The notes under the pieces are model-generated. The model saw only the letters and a list, made by a program, of their open reading frames with translations, was not told the origin of the DNA and ran no database searches. A DNA stretch of 64,000 nucleotides from Apis mellifera (Eukaryota > Arthropoda > Insecta > Hymenoptera > Apidae): positions 11,636,086 to 11,700,085 of the forward strand of contig NC_037644.1 in assembly GCF_003254395.2 (NCBI RefSeq), written 5' to 3'. Both the position numbers and the translations under genes were made by a program. Numbering within the stretch: the first letter of the stretch is position 1; the number at the start of each line of letters is the position of its first letter. Positions 49,000-59,479 of this stretch are shown here, piece by piece.

Positions 49000-49664
49000 T
49001 GGGGCGAAGTTGGCCGCAGATCGATCGATCCCCCTACCCTCCCTCCCCCTCTCCACTCTCCCTATTCCCCTCTTTTCGCGATCGAAAATCCGCGAACGAT
49101 CCGCGTGGCGTGGCGAAGCGTGGCGTACGAAGGCGTGCGTACCGCACGCGACGTAAGTCCACGCTCGGGCCGCTAATTAAGCGTGCGCGAGTGTACGCGT
49201 CGCACGACCACCACCACCACCGCCACCACCACCTGCCTCCCCCCTCCCTCCCGCGGAGGGAGCGTGGGGTGGAAAAAAGATCAATAAAATCCCTAGTCTA
49301 CGGGCGACCGCATTCATCGGCCACCCCATTTCTACAACATATTTTGCAACCTTCCCCCCTTCTCCTCCGCCACTCGGCCACCCTCCCAGGCCGCCCCACG
49401 TGCTCGTTCCACCCCCACCAGCCGCTTCCGCGACGGGGAGGGGGGGCAGAGGCCGCTCAGTACCCGCTCACGGGTTTGCCGGAGCGCCGCTAGGTGGCGG
49501 TGGAGCGCGAGGAAGGGAGATTGAACGAGAGCGGACTCCGTGCGCTCCTCTCCGATCGAGAGAGAAACAACCGTGGCGCGGCCCCCCGCCCCCCGCCCCC
49601 CTCTCCTCCGCCACGGCTGCCCGCCTCGCTCCTTCGAGCGAGCCGAGGCTCTCGTCAGCCTGTC
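49000..49664 (+). promoter_or_regulatory. CpG-rich promoter-like region with initiator
   Basis: The CpG-dense block ends in TCAGTT, a match to the arthropod initiator, with A+1 at 49665. GGTTGT follows at 49693-49698 and fits the downstream promoter element consensus, though at +29 rather than the usual +28. No TATA box is present, as is common for initiator/DPE promoters. A (CCA)n run at about 49207-49230 and a C-run at about 49582-49602 lie upstream. Supported by the donor-like sites downstream; not proven. Confidence 0.38.
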
Positions 49665-50353
49665 AGTTAGTGCCGTGGCGCCGTGACGGTACGGTTGTTG
49701 CGCTTGCTACACGTTGTTTTCGTCCTCCCTCCCCTCCCCCTCTCTCGCCGCCGGTTCGCGAAACGTGTGCCGCTCGGGGAGATATTGAATGGGGGAGCCT
49801 TGGTTCCGATCCATCACAGCTACGGCCACTGTTGCGAGAGTAAGATAATCAGTGTGGATAATCCGAGTGGACTCTGGATAGATCGACGCGTGTGTGATCG
49901 TGAATCGTTGTTATCGCGTTTCTTTCGGATTGTTTCTTTCTTTCTTTCTTCCTTTTTTTTTTTTTCCTCCCCTCCCCTTTTAATTTCTCCTCCCCCCCTC
50001 TTTGTTTTTTCTTTTTCCTCCCCCACCCTCTTTTCCTCTCCCTTCCTTTTTCGAATTCGTTCGTTTTTATTTTCTCTCCTTATTTCTTCGGCCAATAAAT
50101 TTTACACGTACACGATTTTTCATCTTGTGAAAAACCAAGTTCGGCTGGAACGTTGAAGTGCGCGGCATTGAATTGTGACAAGGAGTGAGAGGGGAATCGA
50201 GTTTGGAGAATCGGAGTTTTGGAGAAGAGAGAAAAGGCGGGAAGAGGAGTCTGAATCGGGCTGTGATCGATGATTTCTTACGTGCTGTTCGGTGTGTGCG
50301 CGTTCTATGCCTGATCGACGTCCGTACAAAAGCGGTATTCGTATTAGAATAAG
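49665..50353 (+). other. Candidate long 5' leader exon with uORFs
   Basis: From the initiator the sequence runs to ATAAG|GTGAGC, a good donor (GT at 50354-50355). An earlier donor-like site, GCGAGA|GTAAGA, lies at 49840. The leader holds several short ATG frames: 49789, 19 codons (Met-Gly-Glu-Pro-Trp, ending TAA after the early donor); 50270, 14 codons (Met-Ile-Ser-Tyr-Val-Leu); and 50307 (Met-Pro-Asp-Arg-Arg-Pro-Tyr), which stays open across the later donor and could be a true start. A polypyrimidine tract of about 130 bases (49918-50052) lies between the two donors, so it is either leader or intron depending on which donor is used. The gene itself would lie downstream, outside the window. 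Confidence 0.3.
49918..50052. repeat. Polypyrimidine tract
   Basis: TTTC units, then a T run, then C/T-rich mixed sequence, almost free of purines for about 130 bases. Confidence 0.8.
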
Positions 50354-50981
50354 GTGAGCCATTTGTTTGTAAATCTCCCTCTCTTTTGTCCCGCGCGGGG
50401 ATACGGATTTGTGGATGCGTTCGTACACGCGTTGGAACGTCGTGAACCACGTGAAACGAAATCATTGGGATTGAATTATCGTTAACCATTCTCCTTCTGG
50501 TGCTTCTGTGACGCGTTTCACCCTATTCGTCATCCTCGAAACGAAACTTTACTCGTGTTGCTCCGCGAAAATCTTGCTCCAATTAAACAAAGAAAAAAAA
50601 GAGAAGGAAAAAGAGGGTAATCTACTATCGATCTCGTCAAATCCTGTAACGAAAGAATCTTCTCACTCTGTGATAAACAAGAAAGGGATGATCCCATCAG
50701 CTGAAAGGAGAAAGAGTGAGTGAACGAGTGAGTGAACAATCATCTTCGAGTGTATCATTGTTCGGCCGATTCTTCTGCGTTCGCCAGACCAAGCCACCCT
50801 TGATCCGACTTATTGTTAGAAAGCCGTCGGCCGCCGGCTCAAATCTGATTTCTCTCGTTCAACACGGGCTCGCTCGCAACACGGGCCCCGTTTACACGAG
50901 TGACGTTTTCACGGTTCGAACGAGGAAGTCGGGATAACATCGATTAATCCGCTCCCGAGCCCTCGAATGGAGACAAGTACC
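50354..50981. other. Non-coding spacer after the donor-like site
   Basis: Repeated GAGTGAGTGAAC-type units near 50715-50740. No gene recognised. If the promoter is real, this is intron. Confidence 0.4.
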
Positions 50982-50982
50982 A

Positions 50983-51013
<31 letters not shown>
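50982..51013. repeat. (CT)n microsatellite
   Basis: CT run of about thirteen units with a TTTCT end. Confidence 0.9.
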
Positions 51014-52439
51014 GATCGGAGAGGGAAGAAAGGAGAGGAGGATGAAAAGAGACGTCGACGACGACGATCTGAAAGGGAATAAGGTGGATTAGCGAGAAGA
51101 GACCCTCGAGAGGGGTGGTCGTCGATAGGATCGGTTCACGCACCCGAAAAGGGAACGGGACAAATGAAATTTCCCCGTGGCAAATTGTCCGAGAGCCACG
51201 CCGCAGAAATCAGCCCCGTCGATTAACGCGAGGAGGGATCCTCTTAAGACTTGCTAATTTCCTTCCTCGGCCTCTCGGATTCGGCTGGATTGAGAAGGGG
51301 GAGGAAGCGATATCGAGGAGAAGGAGGAGGAGGAGGAGTCTGATCCATTAGCGGGTTTGATCTATTCGCCCCCTGTAAAACTGCCGAATCGGGACGTGGG
51401 CTGCCTTCTCGAGCTACTCTTCCCACCGATCCCTCGATATCGACTCGCGTCACGTTCAACCGGGTACGGCCGTGGAAATGACGCAACAGGCAATGATAGA
51501 TGAAAGAGAAAGGGTCACGGAATCGGGTAGTTGGAGGTGGTCCAAGGGAACGACGAATTCGCGATCCGATCGAGCGACTCCCTCGTTCGGTATTCCTTCG
51601 ACGTACGAATGCGTGGATGAGGAGGAGAGAGAGAGAGAGGAGAGCGTAGTTCCACGTTCCAATGGAGTGGATCTAAATCGCACGAATCTTCTCGTTTCTC
51701 TCGTTCTTGTCGAAATTCGAGGAGTCGAGGGGAAATCTTGCCTTTTGCGAGAGGATGAAATGGCAGTTTCGATTGTGTTTCATCGAAATGGATCGGTGCG
51801 AATGGCGAGGGAGGAGACGACATTTTTCTGAAAAAACACGAAGCGCCTTTACAACGAGAGAGTTCGTAGTAGTGGTCGGGGACGGGGGCACCGGATCCGC
51901 CGGTCACACATCCGATTTCAGCGGATTTAAGCGGAGGAAAGTAGGTTTTGAATATTGATGAACCGGGTATGAATATATTCATAAGACTAACAGTTTATTT
52001 CTGCAGTCGAGTCGATTCGTTTTTTCCATTGATCAATCGACATCGGTTCGTGGAACCCCCTCTGGCGAATTCGTGCCGACGATTAATATTCCTAGGCGTA
52101 GCCGGGCCGGCCGCCCTTCTTCCACAACCACAAATTCCTACGAATCGAATCGGACGAAGCCTCTCGTAAATTTCTCCTACCGATTCGATGACGTTCGCGT
52201 CCAATCCTCCTGTCATCGTTGTGCCTTCGAATCTCGATGAGGACGAACCGATGTCCTCGTTATTTATGAGAAGCGTATTTACGCAACTAGATGGACTGTG
52301 ACACTGTTTGTTTTTCGACTCGATCTTCGAGAGTGCGTACGTGTGGAGAGTGTTGGTCGATCGAGCAGCAGGGCTTGGATCGATCCTTGATCGAGCCGGA
52401 AAAGGCGAATTGCGAATTTGCTCGACAGAGTCGAGATTC
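51014..52439. other. Non-coding spacer
   Basis: Short GGA repeats at about 51320-51340 and a GA run at about 51630. The 14-base perfect palindrome ATGAATATATTCAT lies at about 51969-51982. Acceptor-like TTTATTTCTGCAG near 52006 lacks a clear exon. No gene recognised. Confidence 0.5.
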
Positions 52440-52830
52440 CGATCGGTTGGTGGCTCTGTCGAAATAATCGAAATGCTAATTATCCATTTGCATAATTAAC
52501 GCGAACGCGATGAAGCGACCTGCGGGGCGCCGTGAGTGGTCCCACATGCCATCGAAGATTAACGGTAGCCCTACAGACCCCTCCCCGTTAATGCCCATTT
52601 TGAATATTAACTCCTTGGAAATGAGCATCGATTCGCGATATTCACCGATGAATCGCGTCCGACGCTTATGAATTTTCAACGAAATTTCGAAAGGTTGTCC
52701 GATACAGTCCCCGATGTTTGCCCCCGGTTGAAAATTAATCGTCCACCGTGGAAATCCATTTATATGAAATCTGTCATGAGGTAGACGTAACCGACTGCCC
52801 GTACAACTCATCAATTACATCCGTTCTTCG
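52440..52830. promoter_or_regulatory. High-complexity island with octamer and homeodomain-like sites
   Basis: CTAATTAT is followed at once by a perfect octamer, ATTTGCAT (52486-52493), and ATAATTAA, a tight cluster of POU and homeodomain cores. The following 330 bp are unique, free of simple repeats, and open for 111 codons on the minus strand (ATG at about 52811 to TAG near 52498) with balanced composition. Either a conserved enhancer or a coding remnant; I favour non-coding. Confidence 0.22.
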
Positions 52831-53685
52831 TTGCGAAACATTGATAGCTTCTCCTAAATCCACGACAAATAAACCCAATAATCTAATCCTCGAAAACCCT
52901 TCCCCAGAACGGATTTTTTTTTATCATATTTCGCTAACGAGACTCGAAAAATTGGATCAAAAAAAAAAAAAGTCATTAGTTCGAATAACGAACCGAGTTT
53001 CTATATCGAAATAATTCGATCGTCGGATTCGAGCATCGCGGTTGTTTATATATTATAAGCCTTTCTTTCTTTTTTTTCCAACGTCCCGAAGGAAGGGCGA
53101 TTCAACTCTTTGTGCAACTCTCGCCTTTGTCTTCGCCTCCAATTAAGATTCTAAGAGAGGCTCGCGTGGCAGAGGTCGTTTAAATTCCCATTTTTCCGCT
53201 CCTTTAAGGGCGGCGCCACGTCAGCTCGGTCACAATCGATCGAAGGGAATCGTGCCGCCACACTCCGAGCGTAAATTGACCCGATCGTTTACGGTCAATT
53301 TCCGAAAAAAATCTCGCGCCCCTCCGCCAACCCCCGAGACGTCTGGACGCCATAACTTCTTTCGGCTACATTTCCTTCCTCCACGCTCGAAATGACAACC
53401 GGGCCAACAATTGGCCCCGTAGATCTTCCTCCTGGCCTTGCCACGGAAAACCTGCCCTTGCCTTCTATCATTTCGACCCGAACAATCGACGAGAAGGGAT
53501 GGATATGCATGTCGTAGCATATATAAGTCATTTTATTTCATCTTGTTTGGTTGCTGACTTTTAGTCAGTTCGATTTCTTTAATCCGTTTAAATAGTCGGA
53601 TCGACCGAAACTTTCAACTCGGGCAATTGAGCCAATTATTCCAAGCCGAATTATTCCTTAGAAATTTCTTACGTAATCTCTGGTT
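52831..53685. other. Non-coding spacer
   Basis: A-run at about 52961-52972. The CpG-rich block 53200-53500 is open on the minus strand with no family likeness. Nothing else. Confidence 0.5.
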
Positions 53686-53945
53686 TTATAATCTGAAAAA
53701 AAACATGGCCCCGAATTTTTAACTACGTCTAAAAGAATCCAATGCTTCTTTAGGATCGGTGATGGGGAAAATTTAATAGTTGAAGTTACGAGAGTAAATA
53801 ATTTATTGTTCGAAACATAATCTAAAAAACTTAGCCTCGAATTTTTAACTACATCTAGAAGCATCAGAATCCAAGACAGAGTGATGAGGAAAATTTAATA
53901 ATTGAAGTTACGAGAGCAAATAATTTATTGTTCAAAACGTAATAA
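53686..53945 (+). repeat. Two tandem copies of an AT-rich repeat, about 125-bp unit
   Basis: Copies begin with ATAATCT at about 53688 and 53818. They share CGAATTTTTAACTAC, the GATG(A/G)GGAAAATTTAATA block, TTGAAGTTACGAGAG and AATAATTTATTGTTC. They differ by several substitutions and small indels. Related pieces in the opposite orientation lie nearby. Confidence 0.88.
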
Positions 53946-54129
53946 TAATCGAAAATAATTATATTGGCAAACGGCTCAACTATATGAAAAGCGAATCAGC
54001 TATAATAACTTTATTCGAAATTTTTATCTTTACCTTTATTTTTTAACTGGATCGAAAGAAAATTTCAAGTCTCCACAAGTCAACCACAATTGACTGTTGA
54101 AAAAGTATTTAAGATTGCAATTATAATTA

Positions 54130-54210
54130 TTTCCATTAAGTTACGAACAATAAATTATCGAAGCAACTTTATTCGCAACTTCAACTATTAAATTTTCCCC
54201 ATCACTGCCG
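54130..54210 (-). repeat. Inverted partial copy of the 53.7-kb repeat
   Basis: GAACAATAAATTAT, then CAACTTCAACTATTAAATTT and TCCCCATCACTG, are the reverse complement of the end of the 53.7-kb unit with an insertion in the middle. This points to a small dispersed repeat family rather than plain tandem duplication. Confidence 0.8.
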
Positions 54211-54344
54211 TCAACAAGAATCTCGAAGTCCAAATCAATCTCTCTTTCTCTCCCTTACTCCAATCCTCTTACTCCACAGTAGAAACAATTTAAGAGCACA
54301 GAGCACTCCCTCCCATCAATTTCCAATTTCGCTCCTCCAATTGG

Positions 54345-54369
54345 CTCCTCCTCCTCCTCCTCCTCCTCT
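54345..54369. repeat. (CCT)n trinucleotide repeat
   Basis: Eight CCT units. Confidence 0.85.
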
Positions 54370-54498
54370 TTCGCTCGCTTTTCGTCCCACGGCGAATCAA
54401 ACCGCGGCCGCAGCGCGTCGCAATTAGAAAGCCATTACAAAGCCGGCGTGTACGCAACGAAACGTAGGGCAACGAATTCCCGCGGAGTTGGTGCACAC

Positions 54499-54611
54499 CT
54501 TCCGTCTGCGGCTTGGATGGATGACCGGCGATCAGGTGCGTCAGGACCCCCAACCGTCTTTGAGCATCCTCGTTGACGCCGGGGCCCATCATCGCCCGCC
54601 CGCTGCCTCGT
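54499..54611 (-). CDS. Weak candidate internal exon, product unknown
   Basis: On the minus strand a pyrimidine-rich stretch ending TTGAAG (before 54611) and a G|GTGTGC donor-like site (after 54499) frame 113 bases with an open, balanced reading: Met-Met-Gly-Pro-Gly-Val-Asn-Glu-Asp-Ala, then Leu-Gly-Val-Leu-Thr-His-Leu-Ile-Ala-Gly. The plus strand is also open across the same bases and has an even better donor, ATCAG|GTGCGT (GT at 54536-54537), after Phe-Arg-Leu-Arg-Leu-Gly-Trp-Met. I recognise neither translation. A conserved exon on one strand is possible, but which strand is undecided. A conserved non-coding element or chance are alternatives. Confidence 0.17.
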
Positions 54612-55634
54612 CTTCAACGTGGAAACGAGGAGGAAGAGGCGACCACGCGTCGCTGGATCTTCTCGGAAATTGACCGTGAACGATTTACGCCTGCGGAGCT
54701 GGTGACGCGTGCGGGACACTGGACACCCCGCGGGCAGCCCTCCTTCCCTTCCATATTTTCCCGCCTCCCTCCAGCGCTGCGATTTTTTTGATTCTTTGAA
54801 AGGGGGTTTAGTTTAGAGAATTAGATTAATTTTTGGACGATTTCTCGAAGAGGATTCGAATCGAGGATCGAGGGAATAAGCGTTATGTATTTCTATAGAG
54901 AGATTCGAAATTGTTCTTCTGCTTTCTTTCTATATTTTTCTCTGTGATTTTTTTGATTTTTTCGAATAAAATTATTTTAAATAATTATTTATTAATAATA
55001 TTCGTGGCCTATTACTGTCGATTCGTAATCTTGGCCGTTTGGCATTATCGAAGTGATTTAACTTCAACTATTAAATTTTCCTCATCATTGGTTTAGAGGA
55101 AGGGATTGAGCTTATTGGATATGCTTTGGTGGATAATTCTTTGAATTTAGGAGGGTTGCTTCTTGCGATTAATTTGGAATAGGATGATGAAATGACGTTC
55201 GATTTTTATTTCTTTAAAATTTGTGCAAATGTAGAAATTGCGTATGAGAATTATCCAAAGTAATTCCCTCGGTTTTGTAAATGAAAAAAGAAAGAAAAAA
55301 GTAAAGATTCAATGCTCTTTTCTTCGAATAATTCCTTTCAATATAGTCTAGATTTTTTCATTGGAATTTATACATAATCTAAACTGAACAAGTATACTCA
55401 AGTATGATTTTTCCCATCTCAATGACTCACTCGTACACACACAAGGTAATTCATGAGTCAGAGATAACATAGATGGAACACACTGGTACAATCGAAGCAG
55501 TTTCTAAAATCGCGAATACGAACGAACAATTCGCAAACATGAAAGTTCAAAGTTCGCCAGCAAAATTGCCTATAACGTCAACAGCGCAATAGTTTACAAC
55601 GAACCGTTTACCAACCGTTCGTTCACGAGCAGAT
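54612..55634. other. Spacer, mostly AT-rich
   Basis: A third piece of the 53.7-kb repeat, in inverted orientation, lies at about 55060-55090 (ACTTCAACTATTAAATTTTC). Two partly palindromic TGACTCA/TGAGTCA AP-1 cores occur near 55420-55460. No gene recognised. Confidence 0.5.
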
Positions 55635-55708
55635 TATATAAACGTGGCCCTAGTAATCGACAGAAATAACTTCCATAACCATACACGCGAACAGTATCTT
55701 TCTCTTAG
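55635..55708 (+). promoter_or_regulatory. TATA-box promoter candidate with short exon and donor
   Basis: TATATAAAC at about 55635-55643 would place a start near 55667. About 40 bases later comes TCTCTTA|GTAAGT (GT at 55708-55709), a full-consensus intron side of a donor. A TATA box, a short first exon and a strong donor are typical of insect secreted or cuticular protein genes, but there is no ATG in the putative exon and no initiator. Inference only. Confidence 0.2.
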
Positions 55709-55709
55709 T

Positions 55710-56967
55710 AAGTAAAACAATCGAGCTCTCAAGATCGGAGAGATAAGAATTCATTTGACGAAGGAGGCTGGGGAGCCATCGGTTTCTCGAAGCGTGCCCG
55801 ATCTTTTTACTCCTCTCGTTCCAACAGCTTTCGTTCCAAGAGCGGGACTCTCAATTATTGTCCCCGGCTCGACATTGAGATGGACCCGGAGACCCCCGCA
55901 GGCATAACTCTACGCTTAATAAAGTAAGAATGCTGCCGAGAGGGTGAACCGCAAAATGCGGTTTAATCGACGAATATACGAAAGGGTAGGTCGGCCACGA
56001 GCCGCGCAATTAGCCGCGATTTCTGCCGGGTTCCAGTCTTCAGGGTCAGCTTCCGGCGTCCCACGCGCTTAATCGACGTTTCTAGAATTAGAATATAAAC
56101 GGCGACGATTCCTCGCCTGTCAAGATTCTACGATTAGAATTAATAAGACAACAAATTTAAATTGGTTTATATTGTTAACGACGAAGATAAACGAAGTTAC
56201 TCATGTATTTAAAGATCTTGGAATTATTTGTATATTTTTAACGAAATTTCGATATTTACTGTGTTCAGATTTCATCTGATAGGATTTTCATTCGTTAAAA
56301 AAATCCTTAAATTCTCGAGAATAGTAATATATCGTTCTACGAGAATATTCTATCCTGAATAATTTTCCCCTGATTCCAATTGCTGGAATAAAGAAGGAAA
56401 ATTCTTTGTCTTGTCGCGAAGAATTAAACATGATGACACGAAACTCTTCTGATGCCGAGTTTCGCAAAGTGCAACGATTTTTCATCGTTGCGCATCCCGA
56501 ACGAAAGCACGTTGCAGGAGCAAAGAGCAACGAGATGGTATAAAATATGCAGGATATAATGCTGCCTCCTGAGGGATACACCTGACGTAGGATGGAGCGG
56601 ATAGTCGGTTGTAAGAGGCTGTACCAAATATACCCACCCACAGGGGATTAGCGGAACCGGCCAATAATTCATTCTAAATACTCGTATGCTAATAACGTTG
56701 CAACGAAAATTTACTATTCCCAGGCTATTTCTCCGAGCCCTGGCCCCGTCCACGCTTTCCCTTTCGTTTCTTTTCTCCTTCGACGACCTGTTCCCGGCCA
56801 AACCCTCCGATCCTTTCCCACCATCCGAGCTGGAATAACCAGTGTATTAGCTTTACATTATATCCACCACGTTGGAATTTATGCAACGGGCCCGTGATCC
56901 GCCCGCGGAACCATAAACTCCGCTATCTAGATCGTTTATCCGCGACATCGAGACACCCCCTCCCTTT
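55710..56967. other. Non-coding spacer
   Basis: Mixed CpG-rich and AT-rich DNA. A minus-strand reading of 125 codons at 56424-56801 overlaps another in a second frame, and neither shows a family likeness. Nothing else. Confidence 0.5.
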
Positions 56968-58195
56968 CGTTCCCTTCGATTCTTCCATGCCGCTTCGTTC
57001 CATCATCACCCTTCCCTCTTTCTTCTTTCATCGTAAAGCATCATTCTTTCGATTTCTCTTTCGTCTATTTCTATTTCTATTTCTATATCATCTTTCGTTT
57101 TTTCTTTTTTTTTTCCTTCATCCTATCGTCCTTCGATTCTTCTATAATGCTTCGTTCCATCATCATTTTTCCTTTGCCCCTAATCTTTCTTCTTCCATTA
57201 TAGAGCATCACCCTTCGATTTCTCTTTCGTCTATTTCTATTTTTATTTCTATATCATCTTTCGTTTCTTCTTTTCCTTCTCCTTCATCCCATCGTCCTTC
57301 GATTCTTCTATGATGCTTCGTTCCATCATCACTTTTCCTTTATTCTTGTTCTTCCTTTTTCTATCACAGTGTATCATCCTTCGATTCTTTTCCTTCGTTG
57401 TTTCTTCATCCCATCGTTTTTCGATTCTTCTATGACGCTTCGTTCTATCATCCTTCCTTTGCTCCTAATCTTTCTTCTTTTATCATAGAGCATCACTCTT
57501 CGATTTCATCTATTTCTATTTTTATTTCTATATTATTTTTCTTATTCGCTTCTTCTTTTCCTTCTTCTTTGTTGTTTCTTCATTCCATCGTCTTTCGTCC
57601 TTTGATTCTTTTATAGCATTTCGTTCCATCATCATCCTTCCTTTGTCCTTGTTCTTTTTTTTCTATCATGTATTACCCTTCGATTCTTCTTTTCCTTCTC
57701 CTTCATTATTCCTTCATTCCTCTTTCGTCCTTCGATTTTTCTATGATGTTTCATTCCATCATCACCCTTCCCTGTTCTATCACAGCGTATCATTCTTCGA
57801 TTCTTCTTTTCCTTTTCCTTCGTTGTTCCTTCATTCCATCGTCTTTCGTCCTTCGATTCTTTGCTCTCTATGGCGCTTCATTCCATCTTTACCCTTCCTT
57901 TATCCCTAATCTTCCATCATAGCGCATCACTTTTTCGACTATTTCTATTTCTATTTCTATGTTATCTTTCAATTCTTTTTTTCCTTCTTCTTCTTTCTTT
58001 CTTCATCCCATTGTTCTTCGATTTTTTACTCTTCCTTTGCTCTTAACTTTCCTTCTTCTATCACAACGTATCACTCTTTGATTCCTCCTTCGCCTATTTC
58101 TATTTCCTACATCATCTTTCGTATTCGATTCTTCTCTTCCTTCTCCTTCGCAGTTCCTTCACCTTCCATCGTCTTTCGTCCTTCGATTCTTTCTC
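56968..58195. repeat. Pyrimidine-rich minisatellite, 120-175-bp units, about eight copies
   Basis: The plus strand is overwhelmingly C/T for 1.2 kb. Units start with CCTTCGATTCTTCTATGATG-like sequence, continue CTTCGTTCCATCATCA, an ATCTTTCTTCTT part, a (TATTTC)n part in some copies, and end with TTCATTCCATCGT. Starts fall at about 56968, 57131, 57294, 57416, 57590, 57718, 57840 and 58015. Copies differ by loss or gain of the TATTTC block. Plus-strand Ser/Phe/Ile-rich readings here are by-products. Confidence 0.92.
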
Positions 58196-59479
58196 CCGCC
58201 TCTTCCGTTCCCATGTATCGCTTAAACCGAGAATGGAATTGAAATCGTCCTCGGCTCGAGCGAGCCGCGAGAGACGAACGACGGGAACGCGTGGTCGAAG
58301 CCGAAGGCCGAATGTGCGAAGAGATGTATGGGAACGTATGGGGGCGAATGTATCGCGTTCCATCAGCCGAGAGGGGTGAAAGGTGGAGAGAGAGAGAGGG
58401 GGAGGTTCGATTATCGGCGAAATGGGCGGGGGCGAAGGGTTAAGGCTGGGTTTTGGCACCGGTGCTGACCCGAATCTGGCAGTGAATAGCGAAGCGAGCA
58501 GGAAAATTGACCTTGATCGGGCATGAATACCGAGCGTGTGCTTATTGGGATGGGCGATCTCGTGAATTTTAATGCGGACAAATTTGGGGGGAGAGGGGGA
58601 TGGAGAAGGAACAGTATTCGGGAATTTCGAGTTAAAAATTTTGAGAAATTTGGAATGAGCGTGGAAGGAGTAATGAAATTAATGATTCGTGAATTTTAAA
58701 AGGAATAAATTCGAGATCGAGGAAAAAAATGGAGAAAATAAATTTTTCAGAAGAATTAGGAGGATTCGATAGGAGGATGGTCGAGGCACGTTGGAGGGGT
58801 CGCTGGAAAAGTTTTATTTTATTACTCGCGAGAGAAAAAAAAAAGATGGAAGAACAATTCCGCCATTGTGTTTCCTTCGTTGGAATCTTCCCGACTCCCG
58901 ACTCGTTTCGACGATTTCATTGAACAAACTGGACGAACGGCTTTCACGAGCCATATATTATACGACGGGAGTAAGAACAGGTGTTACAGGTGATTAAACG
59001 AAGAAGCGAAATAACCCGGCCGTTCTTTTCCATCAGATTCTTTTCGTCTGGTCGCTTTACATCCTTGAATCCCGTAAAAGTCAGGGTTGGTTTACAGGCA
59101 TGCTTCCACGTTTCCTTTGTACACGCTTTACGACTCCGTTAAATCATCCTGTTTTTCCTCTCATCGCGTAAAATTCTTCGTTTGATAGAATTATTACGAG
59201 GTATTATTCTCGCTTGAAAATTTTATCGATCTTCATCCGAAGGAGAAAATTTAGAAAAAAATATGAAGAAACTTGGACTGGTACGAGACCAGTATAATTT
59301 TTAACAACGAATAAATTAAATTATCTTACTTCGAGGATTGAAAAATTTAAAACGAACGTTTTATTCAATCAATTGTTAATCTTTCTCTCGCGCTCGATGA
59401 GAAAATGTTCCTCTTTCTTTTCCCCCTCCTTCAAACGGAACGAATCCCGAATTCTATTTTCAAATTCGTACTCGCACCT
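58196..59479. other. Non-coding spacer
   Basis: A CpG-rich part at 58200-58480 with a GA run at about 58387-58400 is followed by AT-rich DNA. No gene recognised. Confidence 0.5.

Noticed and set aside
48783..49493. 236-codon plus-strand open reading before the promoter candidate
   Set aside because: CpG-rich, with His and Pro runs from CCA and C tracts; overlaps the putative promoter and lacks any family likeness.
56894..58046. Ser/Phe/Ile-rich plus-strand readings that look like membrane proteins
   Set aside because: They are translations of the pyrimidine-rich minisatellite; hydrophobicity follows from T-rich codons.
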